From an uncultured Faecalicatena sp. (lineage in GTDB: Bacteria; Bacillota; Clostridia; Lachnospirales; Lachnospiraceae): 25,855 nucleotides of DNA. Both the position numbers and the translations under genes were made by a program. Position 1 is the stretch's first letter; each line of letters opens with the position of its first letter. The stretch is from NCBI GenBank assembly GCA_902489075.1, contig CABTYO010000026.1, positions 1-25,855 on the forward strand, read 5' to 3'. A model generated the notes under the pieces. It was given only the letters and a program-made list of their open reading frames with translations, searched no databases and was not told where the DNA came from. Positions 8,517 to 16,122 of the stretch are shown piece after piece.

Positions 8517-8847
8517 AGTGCTCCTCCTTTAGTAGATGTTCTCTCTTTGCCTCTCAGCAACTATATGATACTTCAAAACAGTTTTTGTAAATATTATTAT
8601 TTTGCTGTTTTTGTACTTATTTTGACCCATTTTAAACTTTATTGAATCCCGTCCCTGATTCACCTGAATTTAGATAGTATCCAGACAGCATCTGGTAAGT
8701 CCCAGATTCGCAATCCTCTTCACTGCCTGTCCTGTCCGGTGAAATCAGAAAACGGACACACAGAATTTTTTCTTTCTCCTGTGTGCCCGTCTTGTTAAAG
8801 AGGATATTCACAAATCCGCCTCTCTCCTTTCTCATACCAGCTGTATT
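8517..8847 (-). promoter_or_regulatory. Intergenic control region of the rhamnosidase operon
   Basis: The 331-nt spacer has no convincing gene. The part next to the symporter (about 8560-8620) is AT-rich with a possible promoter on the minus strand: -35 TTTACA at 8586-8591 and -10 CATATA at 8562-8567 (18-nt spacer) or TATCAT at 8565-8570. Two minus-strand direct repeats, ACAAAAAC-A-G (about 8604-8615) and ACAAAAACTG (about 8579-8589), lie 26 nt apart, over and upstream of the -35. Direct repeats are the usual target of AraC-type activators, so this is a candidate operator. The regulator-proximal half carries the terminator described separately. Confidence 0.4.
8748..8790 (-). terminator. Rho-independent terminator after the AraC-type gene
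   Basis: On the minus strand a 12-bp stem (8779-8790 with 8752-8763, one G-U pair) with a 15-nt loop is followed by TTTT. It is about 60 nt after the regulator stop and separates the regulator transcript from the symporter operon. Confidence 0.7.
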
Positions 8848-10050
8848 CTATTCTTTTGCATCAAAATACTCTGAAGGGCTTCTGCTCTCACGATACTGTT
8901 TCGGTGACATCTGATATTTCTTCTGAAACATTTTCCCCATATAGCTCTGGGATGGAAAATTGACATATTCCGCAATATTCGAGATTGGTTCTTCTGAATA
9001 TTTTAGCAGATTCGCCGCGTGCTCCAGCCGGACACCGATAATATAATCCTGCAGCCGTTCCCCTGTCTCCTTCTTAAACAGACGGGAGAGGTAAGTTTCG
9101 CTTAACCCTAGATTCTCTGCAATATCGGACAGATAGATCTTCTTCCGGTAATTCTTGTCCACATAATCCTTGCAGCGCTCTACATAATTGGAGGTCCTTC
9201 TCCCTTTTTTCTTCTGAACCTGGCGGGTGAGTTCCTCAACCGCACGATCACGATACTTAATGAGCTTTGCAATGTCCGTGCACCCGTCACTCTTCTGAAT
9301 GTAAAAATCACTGATCTGATATGCGATATACGGAGTAATCCCGCCATCGATCGCCGCTCTGGTGCAAAGCGTAATTGCAACCACTGCCACATTTCTCCAA
9401 TGATTCAGTTCCTTTTTGGAAAGCTTTCCCAGATCCGCATCCATGTTCCGGCTGTAATTCAGGGCATCTTCCACCCTGCCATCTCTCACACTGTCCAGCA
9501 GCTTCCGCTCTTCCTGATAGGTGTGGTGATATAATTCCTCTTCCCCTGTCTCCTTTCGAAACAGCACATGCTCGCGCTCTTCCTGCTCCTTCGTATCCGT
9601 CACGATCCCGTTTGCATAAATCAGTTCTTCATCCGTATATTCTTTTCCTGACACCAGATTTGTCACTGTCTCAACAATATCCAGCATTTCTGAAAATGTA
9701 AAATGCTTTAACCGCTTCTCATTCTCTGCTTCTACTCCGTAATTCCTGTAAAAAAGGTGCAGTTCCATGCGCTCCGGCAGTTCCAGGCTCATCGGTCCAA
9801 TCAGGTAGAACAGCTCCTCTTTTCGTACACATGCAAAATAGACCTTATACTCATCTTGATAGATATAAGGTGCCTCCTGCTTCACTGCGCCTTCCATCAG
9901 AATCTCCCGCAAAGGCACGCTGCGGTAAATTGGGCTGCTCTCCTGGTTCTCCTGATAGCTGATAAGAGATTCCTCCTGGCTGTCCATGCAGAAAATGCCA
10001 ACATTTAAGAGAGTGGAAAGGCGCTTTAATATGTAAAGAAATGTGTCCAT
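8848..10050 (-). CDS. AraC-family transcriptional regulator
   Basis: A 400-aa regulator. The C-terminal ~100 residues form a canonical AraC double helix-turn-helix: Y-V-D-x-N-Y...I-Y-L-S-D-I-A-E-N-L-G-L-S-E-T-Y-L-S-R-L-F-K-K-E-T-G, then I-S-N-I-A-E-Y-V-N-F-P-S-Q-S-Y-M-G-K-M-F-Q-K-K-Y-Q-M-S-P-K-Q-Y-R. The ~290-residue N-terminus has no recognisable cupin motif and no membrane segment, so it is probably a cytoplasmic ligand or partner domain of unknown type. An AAGAAGGA-type ribosome-binding site precedes the ATG. It is adjacent to and co-oriented with the symporter operon, so local activation in response to the glycoside is the natural inference. A shared AAACAGTTTT element occurs before this gene and before the symporter. 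Confidence 0.9.
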   Translation of the reverse strand: MDTFLYILKRLSTLLNVGIFCMDSQEESLISYQENQESSPIYRSVPLREILMEGAVKQEAPYIYQDEYKVYFACVRKEELFYLIGPMSLELPERMELHLFYRNYGVEAENEKRLKHFTFSEMLDIVETVTNLVSGKEYTDEELIYANGIVTDTKEQEEREHVLFRKETGEEELYHHTYQEERKLLDSVRDGRVEDALNYSRNMDADLGKLSKKELNHWRNVAVVAITLCTRAAIDGGITPYIAYQISDFYIQKSDGCTDIAKLIKYRDRAVEELTRQVQKKKGRRTSNYVERCKDYVDKNYRKKIYLSDIAENLGLSETYLSRLFKKETGERLQDYIIGVRLEHAANLLKYSEEPISNIAEYVNFPSQSYMGKMFQKKYQMSPKQYRESRSPSEYFDAKE

Positions 10051-10092
10051 GGTGCTGTCCTTCTTTCGACTTTATGAAACAAATGTCTGCCA

Positions 10093-10107
10093 AACAGTTT
10101 TACTGTC
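10093..10107. promoter_or_regulatory. Candidate operator upstream of the AraC-type gene
   Basis: ACAGTTTTACTGT (10095-10107) is an imperfect palindrome about 45 nt before the regulator start. Its left part, AAACAGTTTT (10093-10102), recurs at 8576-8585 in the symporter promoter region. This suggests one regulator binds both, i.e. autoregulation. It is pattern-based only. Confidence 0.3.
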
Positions 10108-10116
10108 TGATAAGGC

Positions 10117-10159
10117 TAAAAAAGGAAACTGGTCATCTCTGCTGAATGTCCAATTTCCT
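10117..10159 (-). terminator. Rho-independent terminator after prfA
   Basis: On the minus strand AGGAAATTGG (10150-10159) pairs with CCAGTTTCCT (10123-10132), one G-U pair, followed by a run of T (10118-10123). It is about 20 nt downstream of the prfA stop and closes the housekeeping cluster. Confidence 0.75.
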
Positions 10160-10177
10160 CTTTCTGTTCACTATCTT

Positions 10178-11251
10178 CTACTCTTCATTCATCTTCGCCA
10201 GCTTTGCCGTCTGGTCTGCCGCAATCAGGCTGTCGATGATCTCATCCAGATCTCCATTCAGTATTGTATCCAGCTTATGCAGTGTCAGCTTGATTCTATG
10301 GTCTGTGACTCTTCCCTGCGGGAAGTTATAGGTCCTGATCTTCTCAGACCTGTCACCGGTTCCGATCTGGCTTCTTCTTGCTTCCGCCTCAGATGCCTGC
10401 TTCTTCTCCAGTTCCAGTTCATACAGCTTGGAACGCAGGAGTCTGAATGCCTTGTCCTTATTCTGCAGCTGTGACTTCTCTGTCTGGCTGTAGATCACGA
10501 TTCCTGTCGGATAATGGGTCAGACGGACCGCGGAGTCAGTCGTATTGACACACTGTCCACCGTTACCTGACGCACGCATAACGTCGATACGGATGTCCTT
10601 CTCATCAATCACAACGTCCACTTCCTCTGCCTCCGGCATGATTGCAACCGTAATTGTTGAGGTATGGATTCTTCCACCGCTCTCTGTCTCAGGCACACGC
10701 TGAACGCGGTGAACACCGCTCTCGTACTTTAAGCGGGAGTATGCTCCCTGTCCTGTAATCATAAATACACACTCTTTGAAACCGCCGATCCCGTTCTCAT
10801 TCAGAGAGATCATCTCGATCTTCCAGCGGCGTCCTTCTGCATAATGTACATACATACGGTAAACTTCCGCTGCAAACAGCGCAGCCTCATCTCCACCGGC
10901 ACCTGCACGGATCTCCACGATAACGTTCTTGTCATCGTTCGGGTCCTTCGGTAAAAGCAGAATCTTTAACTCCTGCTCTAATTCTTCTACGCGGGCTTTG
11001 GATTCGTTGAGTTCTTCCTTTGCCAGCTCACGCATCTCCTCGTCAGATTCTTCGTCCAGCATGACAAGGCTGTCCTCTATGTTCTGCTTGCACTGTCTGT
11101 ATTCTTTAAATGCTTCTACGATCGGACCCAGATCGCTCTGTTCCTTCATCAGCTTCCGAAAACGTTCCGGGTCATTCGCCACGTCCGGCTCCTGCAGTTC
11201 TCCCATCACTTCTTCATAACGGATCAGCAAATCTTCTAATCTGTCAAACAT
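10178..11251 (-). CDS. prfA: Peptide chain release factor 1
   Basis: A 357-aa class I release factor, RF1 type, normal length. The GGQ tripeptide that enters the peptidyl-transferase centre is at 231-233 within S-G-N-G-G-Q-C-V-N-T-T-D-S. The codon-recognition P-x-T motif (P-E-T, 187-189) marks RF1 (UAG/UAA) rather than RF2 (SPF). The N-terminal coiled-coil domain (1-110) is complete. It is the last gene of the cluster and lies 87 nt after prmC, whose product methylates the GGQ glutamine. The annotation is secure. Confidence 0.98.
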   Translation of the reverse strand: MFDRLEDLLIRYEEVMGELQEPDVANDPERFRKLMKEQSDLGPIVEAFKEYRQCKQNIEDSLVMLDEESDEEMRELAKEELNESKARVEELEQELKILLLPKDPNDDKNVIVEIRAGAGGDEAALFAAEVYRMYVHYAEGRRWKIEMISLNENGIGGFKECVFMITGQGAYSRLKYESGVHRVQRVPETESGGRIHTSTITVAIMPEAEEVDVVIDEKDIRIDVMRASGNGGQCVNTTDSAVRLTHYPTGIVIYSQTEKSQLQNKDKAFRLLRSKLYELELEKKQASEAEARRSQIGTGDRSEKIRTYNFPQGRVTDHRIKLTLHKLDTILNGDLDEIIDSLIAADQTAKLAKMNEE

Positions 11252-11338
11252 CTTTCTCTATCCTTTCTTACTACCTGCGTTTCCAGAGAGTATCTGAAAA
11301 TCCATTCCTGCACTCTTAAGACACGCTCTAACGCTTAC

Positions 11339-12223
11339 TTACCTATCATACACGCCAATTACAACACGGTCAAGACCTGCAAGGTCCTTTTTTACCATGA
11401 TATCTCTGTAACCTGCCTCCTGCATCAGTTCACTGACCGCGTCTCCCTGGTCAGATCCAATCTCAAAGATCAGTGTACCGCCCTGCGTGAGATATGTTCC
11501 AGCTTCGTCAACGATCTTTCTGTAAAAATGCAGACCGTCCTCTTTCCCGTCCAGTGCGATCCACGGATCATGGCTTTTGACTTCTACCTGCAATGTCTTT
11601 ATCACATCCGTCCTGATGTAGGGCGGATTGGAAATAATCATCTGAAAAGTACCGTCTATCTCCTCAAACAGATCACTCTTCTCAAATGAAGCCTCTATAT
11701 GAAGTGCTTCGGCATTCGCCTTTGCGACCTGCAATGCTTCTTCCGAAATGTCAGCCCCGGTTCCTTCCAGTCTGACCTTCCCCTCTTTTCCTGCATAATG
11801 CAGCACACTGAGGAGAATACATCCTGAACCTGTACACAGATCCAGTATCCGAAACTGAGAAATGTCCGTATCCTGATTCTGGCCCCTCTTCGAATTATGA
11901 ATCACTTTCAGCGCTTCCTCCACCGCTGTCTCCGTATCCTGCCTTGGAATCAGCACGTGTTCATTCACCTGGAACTCAAGACCCATGAATTCCTGCACCC
12001 CGGTCAGATGCTGGAGCGGGACACGCCCGGCTCTTTCTTCTATATAATACAGGTACTTCTGCTCTTCTACTTCACTCAGCGGCCGATCCGGCATGGCATA
12101 GTACATTGCACGGCCGATCCCGGTCACATGCTCCAGCAGATACCATGCGTCTAAACGTGCCTCTTCGATTCCTGCCCGGGTAAGGCGCTCCTCCCCCAGC
12201 TGATATGCCTCCTGCATCGTCAT
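11339..12223 (-). CDS. prmC: Release factor glutamine methyltransferase
   Basis: A 294-aa PrmC/HemK protein. The N-terminal helical substrate-binding domain begins MTMQEAYQLGEERL. A Rossmann methyltransferase follows with the SAM motif D-L-C-T-G-S-G-C-I (128-136) and the N5-glutamine methyltransferase signature N-P-P-Y (199-202). It methylates the GGQ glutamine of RF1/RF2, encoded next door. I place the start at the ATG at 12223: it matches the usual PrmC N-terminus, follows the yqhQ stop by 4 nt and has AGAGG upstream. A GTG at 12271 is in frame, but would make a 44-nt overlap with yqhQ and add 16 atypical residues. A short polar insertion (around NSKRGQNQD) precedes the SAM motif. Confidence 0.95.
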   Translation of the reverse strand: MTMQEAYQLGEERLTRAGIEEARLDAWYLLEHVTGIGRAMYYAMPDRPLSEVEEQKYLYYIEERAGRVPLQHLTGVQEFMGLEFQVNEHVLIPRQDTETAVEEALKVIHNSKRGQNQDTDISQFRILDLCTGSGCILLSVLHYAGKEGKVRLEGTGADISEEALQVAKANAEALHIEASFEKSDLFEEIDGTFQMIISNPPYIRTDVIKTLQVEVKSHDPWIALDGKEDGLHFYRKIVDEAGTYLTQGGTLIFEIGSDQGDAVSELMQEAGYRDIMVKKDLAGLDRVVIGVYDR

Positions 12224-12227
12224 GGCA

Positions 12228-13244
12228 CTAGACCTCTGCCGCAGACTGTCCTGACTGAGCACTTTGTTCACCCATGTGCTCCGCTACAGTCTCTTTTGAA
12301 TTCTCCACAACAGCCTGTACCCCGCCGAAGTTCTCAGCCTGATATGCCTTCCAGTCAAATACCGCCTCAACCGCACAGATTGCCACTTCGATCATACTGT
12401 CGTCCGGTTCCTTTGTTGTCAGGTTCTGCACCCACAGTCCCGGCCTGCTCAACAGGTTGACCAGGAAATTGTCGCTGTTGCCCGCCAGCTTGATGATCTC
12501 ATAGGACACCCCGGCGATCAATGGAAATAGTGCGATACGAAGCAGCACCCTCATGATCTGTGAATCTGTCGTAATAAAGAAACAGAAGATGATACTCACG
12601 ATCATGACAAAGAACAGAAAGCTTGTCCCGCAGCGCTTATGCTGTTTGGAACTCTTTCTGACATTCTCCACGTTAAGGGGCAGCCCGTGCTCAATACAGT
12701 TGATACACTTATGTTCCGCGCCGTGATACATAAAAGTCCTCTGGATGTCCTCCATCCTGGATACAAGCAGGATATAAGCAAGGAAGATCCCCACGCGGAT
12801 CACGCCCTCCAGAATGGTAATCACCGCTCTGGATGTAATATGTTTCCTCAAAATATTGCTCAGAAAGTATGGAAGAACCATAAAAATCGCGATTGCCAGT
12901 ACCACGGAAAAAGCAACGGTCAGATTCATAATCATCTGGTCCCGCTTCTCTCTCTTCACTACTTCTTCCGCAGTGAGCACTTCCTTCGTCTCCTCCTCAT
13001 CCTCAAAAAAGCTTGCGGAGAACATCAGGGTCTTCATCCCCAGAACCATAGAATCCACGAAGTTAAAGATTCCTCTGATAAACGGGATCTTTGTGACCGC
13101 TTTCCATGGAACCACACTTTTATATGTCTCAATACTTACTGCAATTTCTTTGTCAGGCTTCCGGACTGCTACGGCATACTGATCTTTATTCTTCATCATA
13201 ATGCCTTCCAGCACCGCCTGACCGCCTATGTTAGATGACTTCAT
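12228..13244 (-). CDS. yqhQ: DUF1385 membrane protein YqhQ
   Basis: A 338-aa DUF1385 protein. It begins MKSSNIGGQAVLEGIMMKN, the conserved family start, followed by several hydrophobic segments (about 90-125 and 130-165, and a pair after the FRGAEHK-like motif, here YHGAEHKCINCIEHG). This HGAEHK motif and the later RCGTSFLF segment are family hallmarks. The function is unknown. The gene is nearly always found between rpmE and prmC/prfA in Clostridia, as here. The start at 13244 is chosen over 13280 because AGGAGGG sits directly before it and it fits the family N-terminus. The protein ends in a polar tail (EHMGEQSAQSGQSAAEV). Confidence 0.93.
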   Translation of the reverse strand: MKSSNIGGQAVLEGIMMKNKDQYAVAVRKPDKEIAVSIETYKSVVPWKAVTKIPFIRGIFNFVDSMVLGMKTLMFSASFFEDEEETKEVLTAEEVVKREKRDQMIMNLTVAFSVVLAIAIFMVLPYFLSNILRKHITSRAVITILEGVIRVGIFLAYILLVSRMEDIQRTFMYHGAEHKCINCIEHGLPLNVENVRKSSKQHKRCGTSFLFFVMIVSIIFCFFITTDSQIMRVLLRIALFPLIAGVSYEIIKLAGNSDNFLVNLLSRPGLWVQNLTTKEPDDSMIEVAICAVEAVFDWKAYQAENFGGVQAVVENSKETVAEHMGEQSAQSGQSAAEV

Positions 13245-13263
13245 GTTCCCTCCTGTAAAGCAA

Positions 13264-13289
13264 CAGGCTGAGATTTTCACCTCAGCCTG
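13264..13289 (-). terminator. Hairpin between rpmE and yqhQ (attenuator-like)
   Basis: A perfect 9-bp inverted repeat (CAGGCTGAG / CTCAGCCTG, 8-nt loop) lies 13 nt after the rpmE stop. On the minus strand it is followed by TTGCTTT, a weak U-tract. It probably causes partial termination or mRNA stabilisation, which would raise L31 output relative to yqhQ. Confidence 0.55.
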
Positions 13290-13301
13290 TAATCATCATT
13301 C

Positions 13302-13502
13302 TTATTTCATACCATATTTCTTATTGAACTTATCAACACGTCCACGAGCCTGGTTTGCTTTCTGCTGGCCAGTGTAGAATGGATGGCACTTGGAACAGAT
13401 TTCTACGTGAATTTCCTTGTTGGTAGATCCTGTTACGAATGTGTTACCGCAGTTGCATGTAACAGTTGCCTGATGGTACTCTGGATGGATTCCTTCTCTC
13501 AT
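13302..13502 (-). CDS. rpmE: 50S ribosomal protein L31 (zinc-binding form)
   Basis: A 66-aa L31. The start MREGIHPEYHQA is the family consensus. Four cysteines (C16, C18, C36, C39) make it the zinc-containing C+ type, not the zinc-starvation paralogue. The ATG at 13502 follows AGAGG at 8 nt; a GTG at 13511 is in frame but lies in the ribosome-binding site. In related genomes rpmE commonly follows rho directly. Here it is separated from rho by a gene on the other strand. Confidence 0.97.
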   Translation of the reverse strand: MREGIHPEYHQATVTCNCGNTFVTGSTNKEIHVEICSKCHPFYTGQQKANQARGRVDKFNKKYGMK

Positions 13503-13617
13503 GATTTTCACCTCTCTATTTCAAAATATAGTTATTATAATCTCTAAACAGCTTTGTTATTGTATCATAAGATTTTTGGTTTTGCAAGTGATTTTTCAGA
13601 ATAATCTGTGAAACCCT

Positions 13618-13645
13618 TTGAAAAAATGTTTTTTCATGTTATACT
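13618..13645 (+). promoter_or_regulatory. Promoter with embedded palindrome, TSUP permease
   Basis: TTGAAA (13618-13623), 16 nt, TATACT (13640-13645). The perfect inverted repeat TGAAAAAA-TG-TTTTTTCA (13619-13636) fills the space between the two hexamers, a position where a repressor would block polymerase. The promoter is 37 nt upstream of the start codon. Confidence 0.6.
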
Positions 13646-13681
13646 TCTCCTACTTAAGTTTATTACAAAGGAGAATTTCTT

Positions 13682-14443
13682 ATGGAAATCACAGCATCCA
13701 CATTTATCATTGTATGCCCATTTCTCTTTCTTGCCGGTCTGGTAGATGCCATCGGCGGAGGCGGCGGGCTGATCTCGCTGCCGGCCTATCTGATTGCAGG
13801 GCTGCCCCCGCATACGGCAGTCGCCACAAATAAGATGTCTTCCACCTGCGGAACCACGCTTGCGACTCTTCGTTTTATAAAAAACGGACTGGTCAACTTT
13901 AAGCTTGCCGTTCCCTCTGTTATCGCTGCGATCATTGGTTCTTCCATCGGAGCACATATCTCCATGATCGTTCCTGAGAAGATCATGCTGTATGTACTGG
14001 TCGGGATTCTGCCAGTATCCGCATTCCTTGTCCTGAACAAAAAGCTGTTCCACGACAATGGAAGTGATACGGTCACTTTAGATAAGAGGACCTATCTCAC
14101 GGCTACCATCGCAGCTCTCGTCATTGGCGTATACGACGGCTTCTATGGACCGGGAACAGGAACCTTCTTGATCATTGCGTTTACCGTATTCGCAAAGCTG
14201 AGCATCAAGACTTCCAACGGACAGGCCAAGATCATCAACCTCACGACCAATATCACATCCCTCGTGATCTTCTTACTCAACGGCCAGGTACTGATCCCGG
14301 TGGGAATCGCCGCCGCATTATGTAACATGGCGGGCGGCTACCTGGGTGCCGGAATGGTCATGAAGAACGGGGCCAGGATCGTAAAGCCGAGTATCCTGTT
14401 CGTCCTGTTCCTCCTGCTGTTAAAAGTCTTAAAAGTATACTGA
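13682..14443 (+). CDS. TauE/SafE (TSUP) family membrane permease
   Basis: A 253-aa TSUP-family permease with about 7-8 membrane segments. The two family repeats are visible: G-L-V-D-A-I-G-G-G-G-G-L-I-S-L-P near the N-terminus with A-T-N-K-M-S-S-T-C-G beyond it, and G-V-Y-D-G-F-Y-G-P-G-T-G-T-F followed by N-G-Q-A-K-I-I-N-L-T-T-N in the second half. The family exports or imports sulfur-containing anions and organic acids (sulfite, sulfoacetate, taurine-related); this member's substrate is unknown. AAAGGAG precedes the ATG. It lies between rho and rpmE on the opposite strand and converges on rho. This placement splits a cluster that is normally contiguous and suggests insertion. It has its own promoter, described separately. 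Confidence 0.9.
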   Translation: MEITASTFIIVCPFLFLAGLVDAIGGGGGLISLPAYLIAGLPPHTAVATNKMSSTCGTTLATLRFIKNGLVNFKLAVPSVIAAIIGSSIGAHISMIVPEKIMLYVLVGILPVSAFLVLNKKLFHDNGSDTVTLDKRTYLTATIAALVIGVYDGFYGPGTGTFLIIAFTVFAKLSIKTSNGQAKIINLTTNITSLVIFLLNGQVLIPVGIAAALCNMAGGYLGAGMVMKNGARIVKPSILFVLFLLLLKVLKVY

Positions 14444-14455
14444 TGTGTCAGTATA
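14436..14455. terminator. Short hairpin between convergent TSUP and rho genes
   Basis: TATACTGA (14436-14443), TGTG loop, TCAGTATA (14448-14455): a perfect 8-bp stem that includes the TSUP stop codon and ends next to the rho stop. It is symmetrical, so it could act in both directions, but it is AT-rich and lacks a long T tract. Confidence 0.4.
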
Positions 14456-15805
14456 TTAGATAAATTTCTTCTTAATAACAGTCTGTACCAGTTCTGAATT
14501 GCTCTTGGTCTGCTGGAACATATTCAGAAGGTTGTCCACTGCTTCTTCTGCTTTCAGTCCGTTCAGGGCCTTGCGGATGATATATACCGCCTCCTGTTCC
14601 TCCCTTGAAAGCAGAAGATCTTCTCTTCTTGTACCGGACTTCGGAATATCGATTGCCGGGAACACTCTCTTCTCCTGTAACTTACGGTCCAGAACAAGTT
14701 CCATATTACCGGTTCCTTTGAATTCCTCATATACAACATCATCCATCTTGCTTCCTGTCTCAACGAGCGCTGTTGCAAGAACAGTCAGGCTTCCGCCCTC
14801 TCTCATATTTCTCGCAGCACCGAAGAAACGCTTCGGCATGTGCAGGGCTGCCGGGTCAAGACCACCGGACAGAGTTCTTCCTGACGGTGGAACGGTCAGG
14901 TTGTATGCACGTGCCAGTCTTGTGATGCTGTCCAGAAGGATCATGACATCCTTACCGTGCTCAACCAGACGCTTTGCACGCTCAATTACCATCTCGGATA
15001 CTCTCTTGTGGTGTTCCGGAAGCTCATCGAATGTGGAGTAGATCACTTCTACATTAGGGCCTGCGATTGCTTCTCTGATATCTGTTACTTCCTCAGGACG
15101 CTCGTCAATCAGAAGAATCAGAAGGTGCATATTCGGCTCTCTCTTCTGTACGGAAAGTGCAACCTCTTTTAACAGGGTCGTCTTACCTGCCTTCGGTGGA
15201 GATACGATCATACCACGCTGTCCCTTACCAATCGGGGAAAGCAGGTCCACGATTCTCATTGCAGTCGTGCTTCCCGGTGTCTCCAGACGCAGACGCTGGT
15301 TCGGGAAAATCGGGGTCAGGTCCTCAAAGTTGTTGCGCCTCATAGCCTCAGCAGGCTTTAATCCATTGATCGTGGATACATATAAAAGGGCACTGAACTT
15401 CTCAGACTGCGTCTTGATTCTCTTATTACCTGTGATGATATCACCGGTCTTTAAATTAAATCTGCGGATCTGGGAAGGTGACACGTAAACATCCTTCTCA
15501 CCAGGCAGATAATTCTCACAACGGATAAATCCATATCCATCCGGCAGCACTTCCAGAATACCGTCAGCAGTCTCGCCGCTGTCAAGCTGTTCGATGTCAG
15601 TCGCCTCTTTCTTATCCTTCATTTCCTCTTTTACTTCTTCTTTTGCTTCTGCTTTTGCTTCTTCCATCTTTTCCTTTTCATCCTGTGCAAGCATTGCATC
15701 GATCAGGTCGCCCTTCTTCATCGTGGAAATGCCTTTCATTTTTCTTGCCTTAGCCAGATCTTTCAGGGTGGCAAGGGGCAGAGACTCATACTTTTCTCTT
15801 GTCAT
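14456..15805 (-). CDS. rho: Transcription termination factor Rho
   Basis: A 449-aa Rho. The N-terminal Rho_N helical domain (1-40) is followed by a charged Glu/Lys-rich insert (about 42-70), typical of variable N-terminal insertions in Firmicutes. Next are the cold-shock-like primary RNA site (G-Y-G-F-I-R, 90-95), Walker A S-P-P-K-A-G-K-T (202-209) and Walker B V-M-I-L-L-D (287-292), with the conserved R-L-A-R-A-Y-N and P-P-S-G-R-T-L-S-G-G segments after it. It is a hexameric RNA-dependent ATPase that ends transcription. The AAAGGAAAGG site precedes the ATG. A long leader (about 155 nt) with alternative stems lies upstream and may serve autoregulation. Confidence 0.98.
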   Translation of the reverse strand: MTREKYESLPLATLKDLAKARKMKGISTMKKGDLIDAMLAQDEKEKMEEAKAEAKEEVKEEMKDKKEATDIEQLDSGETADGILEVLPDGYGFIRCENYLPGEKDVYVSPSQIRRFNLKTGDIITGNKRIKTQSEKFSALLYVSTINGLKPAEAMRRNNFEDLTPIFPNQRLRLETPGSTTAMRIVDLLSPIGKGQRGMIVSPPKAGKTTLLKEVALSVQKREPNMHLLILLIDERPEEVTDIREAIAGPNVEVIYSTFDELPEHHKRVSEMVIERAKRLVEHGKDVMILLDSITRLARAYNLTVPPSGRTLSGGLDPAALHMPKRFFGAARNMREGGSLTVLATALVETGSKMDDVVYEEFKGTGNMELVLDRKLQEKRVFPAIDIPKSGTRREDLLLSREEQEAVYIIRKALNGLKAEEAVDNLLNMFQQTKSNSELVQTVIKKKFI

Positions 15806-16122
15806 AATACCTTTCCTTTCTTAAAAAAATAATTCATCACTGTTACTTCGTCCATGTATTCATTTTATAAAAAATGCTGCGGGAACCTTAGTCTGAAGTG
15901 ACTTGTCCGAAATCAGACACAATTAACATGTCTGTCTCCAATAAGATATAAATCAAATCTGAACCCATTATACATCATTCAAAGCAAAAAGGAAAGTTTT
16001 TTTTGAAAAACCCGAAGATTTCATTGACTTTTTTCACACTTGCGTTGCTTTTCCAAGAGTGATATGATAATGAACAGATATAAGTAATAAGAAGAAAATC
16101 TATGAAACAGCGAGGTAACAAA
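15806..16122. promoter_or_regulatory. Divergent promoter region, rho / malic enzyme
   Basis: The 317-nt region has no gene. For malic enzyme (+): TTGCGT 16040-16045, 17 nt, TATGAT 16063-16068. For rho (-): a consensus -10 TATAAT at 15967-15972 with no good -35. The implied rho leader is about 155 nt. In it, TCAGAC(A) (15913-15919) can pair either with GTCTGA (15891-15896) or with TGTCTG (15929-15934), so two mutually exclusive stems are possible. Confidence 0.5.

Noticed and set aside
8632..8835. 67-aa open frame on the minus strand between the AraC-type gene and the symporter
   Set aside because: It contains the terminator hairpin, has biased low-complexity composition and no family resemblance; best explained as intergenic sequence.
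12639..13238. 199-aa plus-strand frame opposite yqhQ
   Set aside because: Fully antisense to the DUF1385 gene, His/Asn-rich, no ribosome-binding site.
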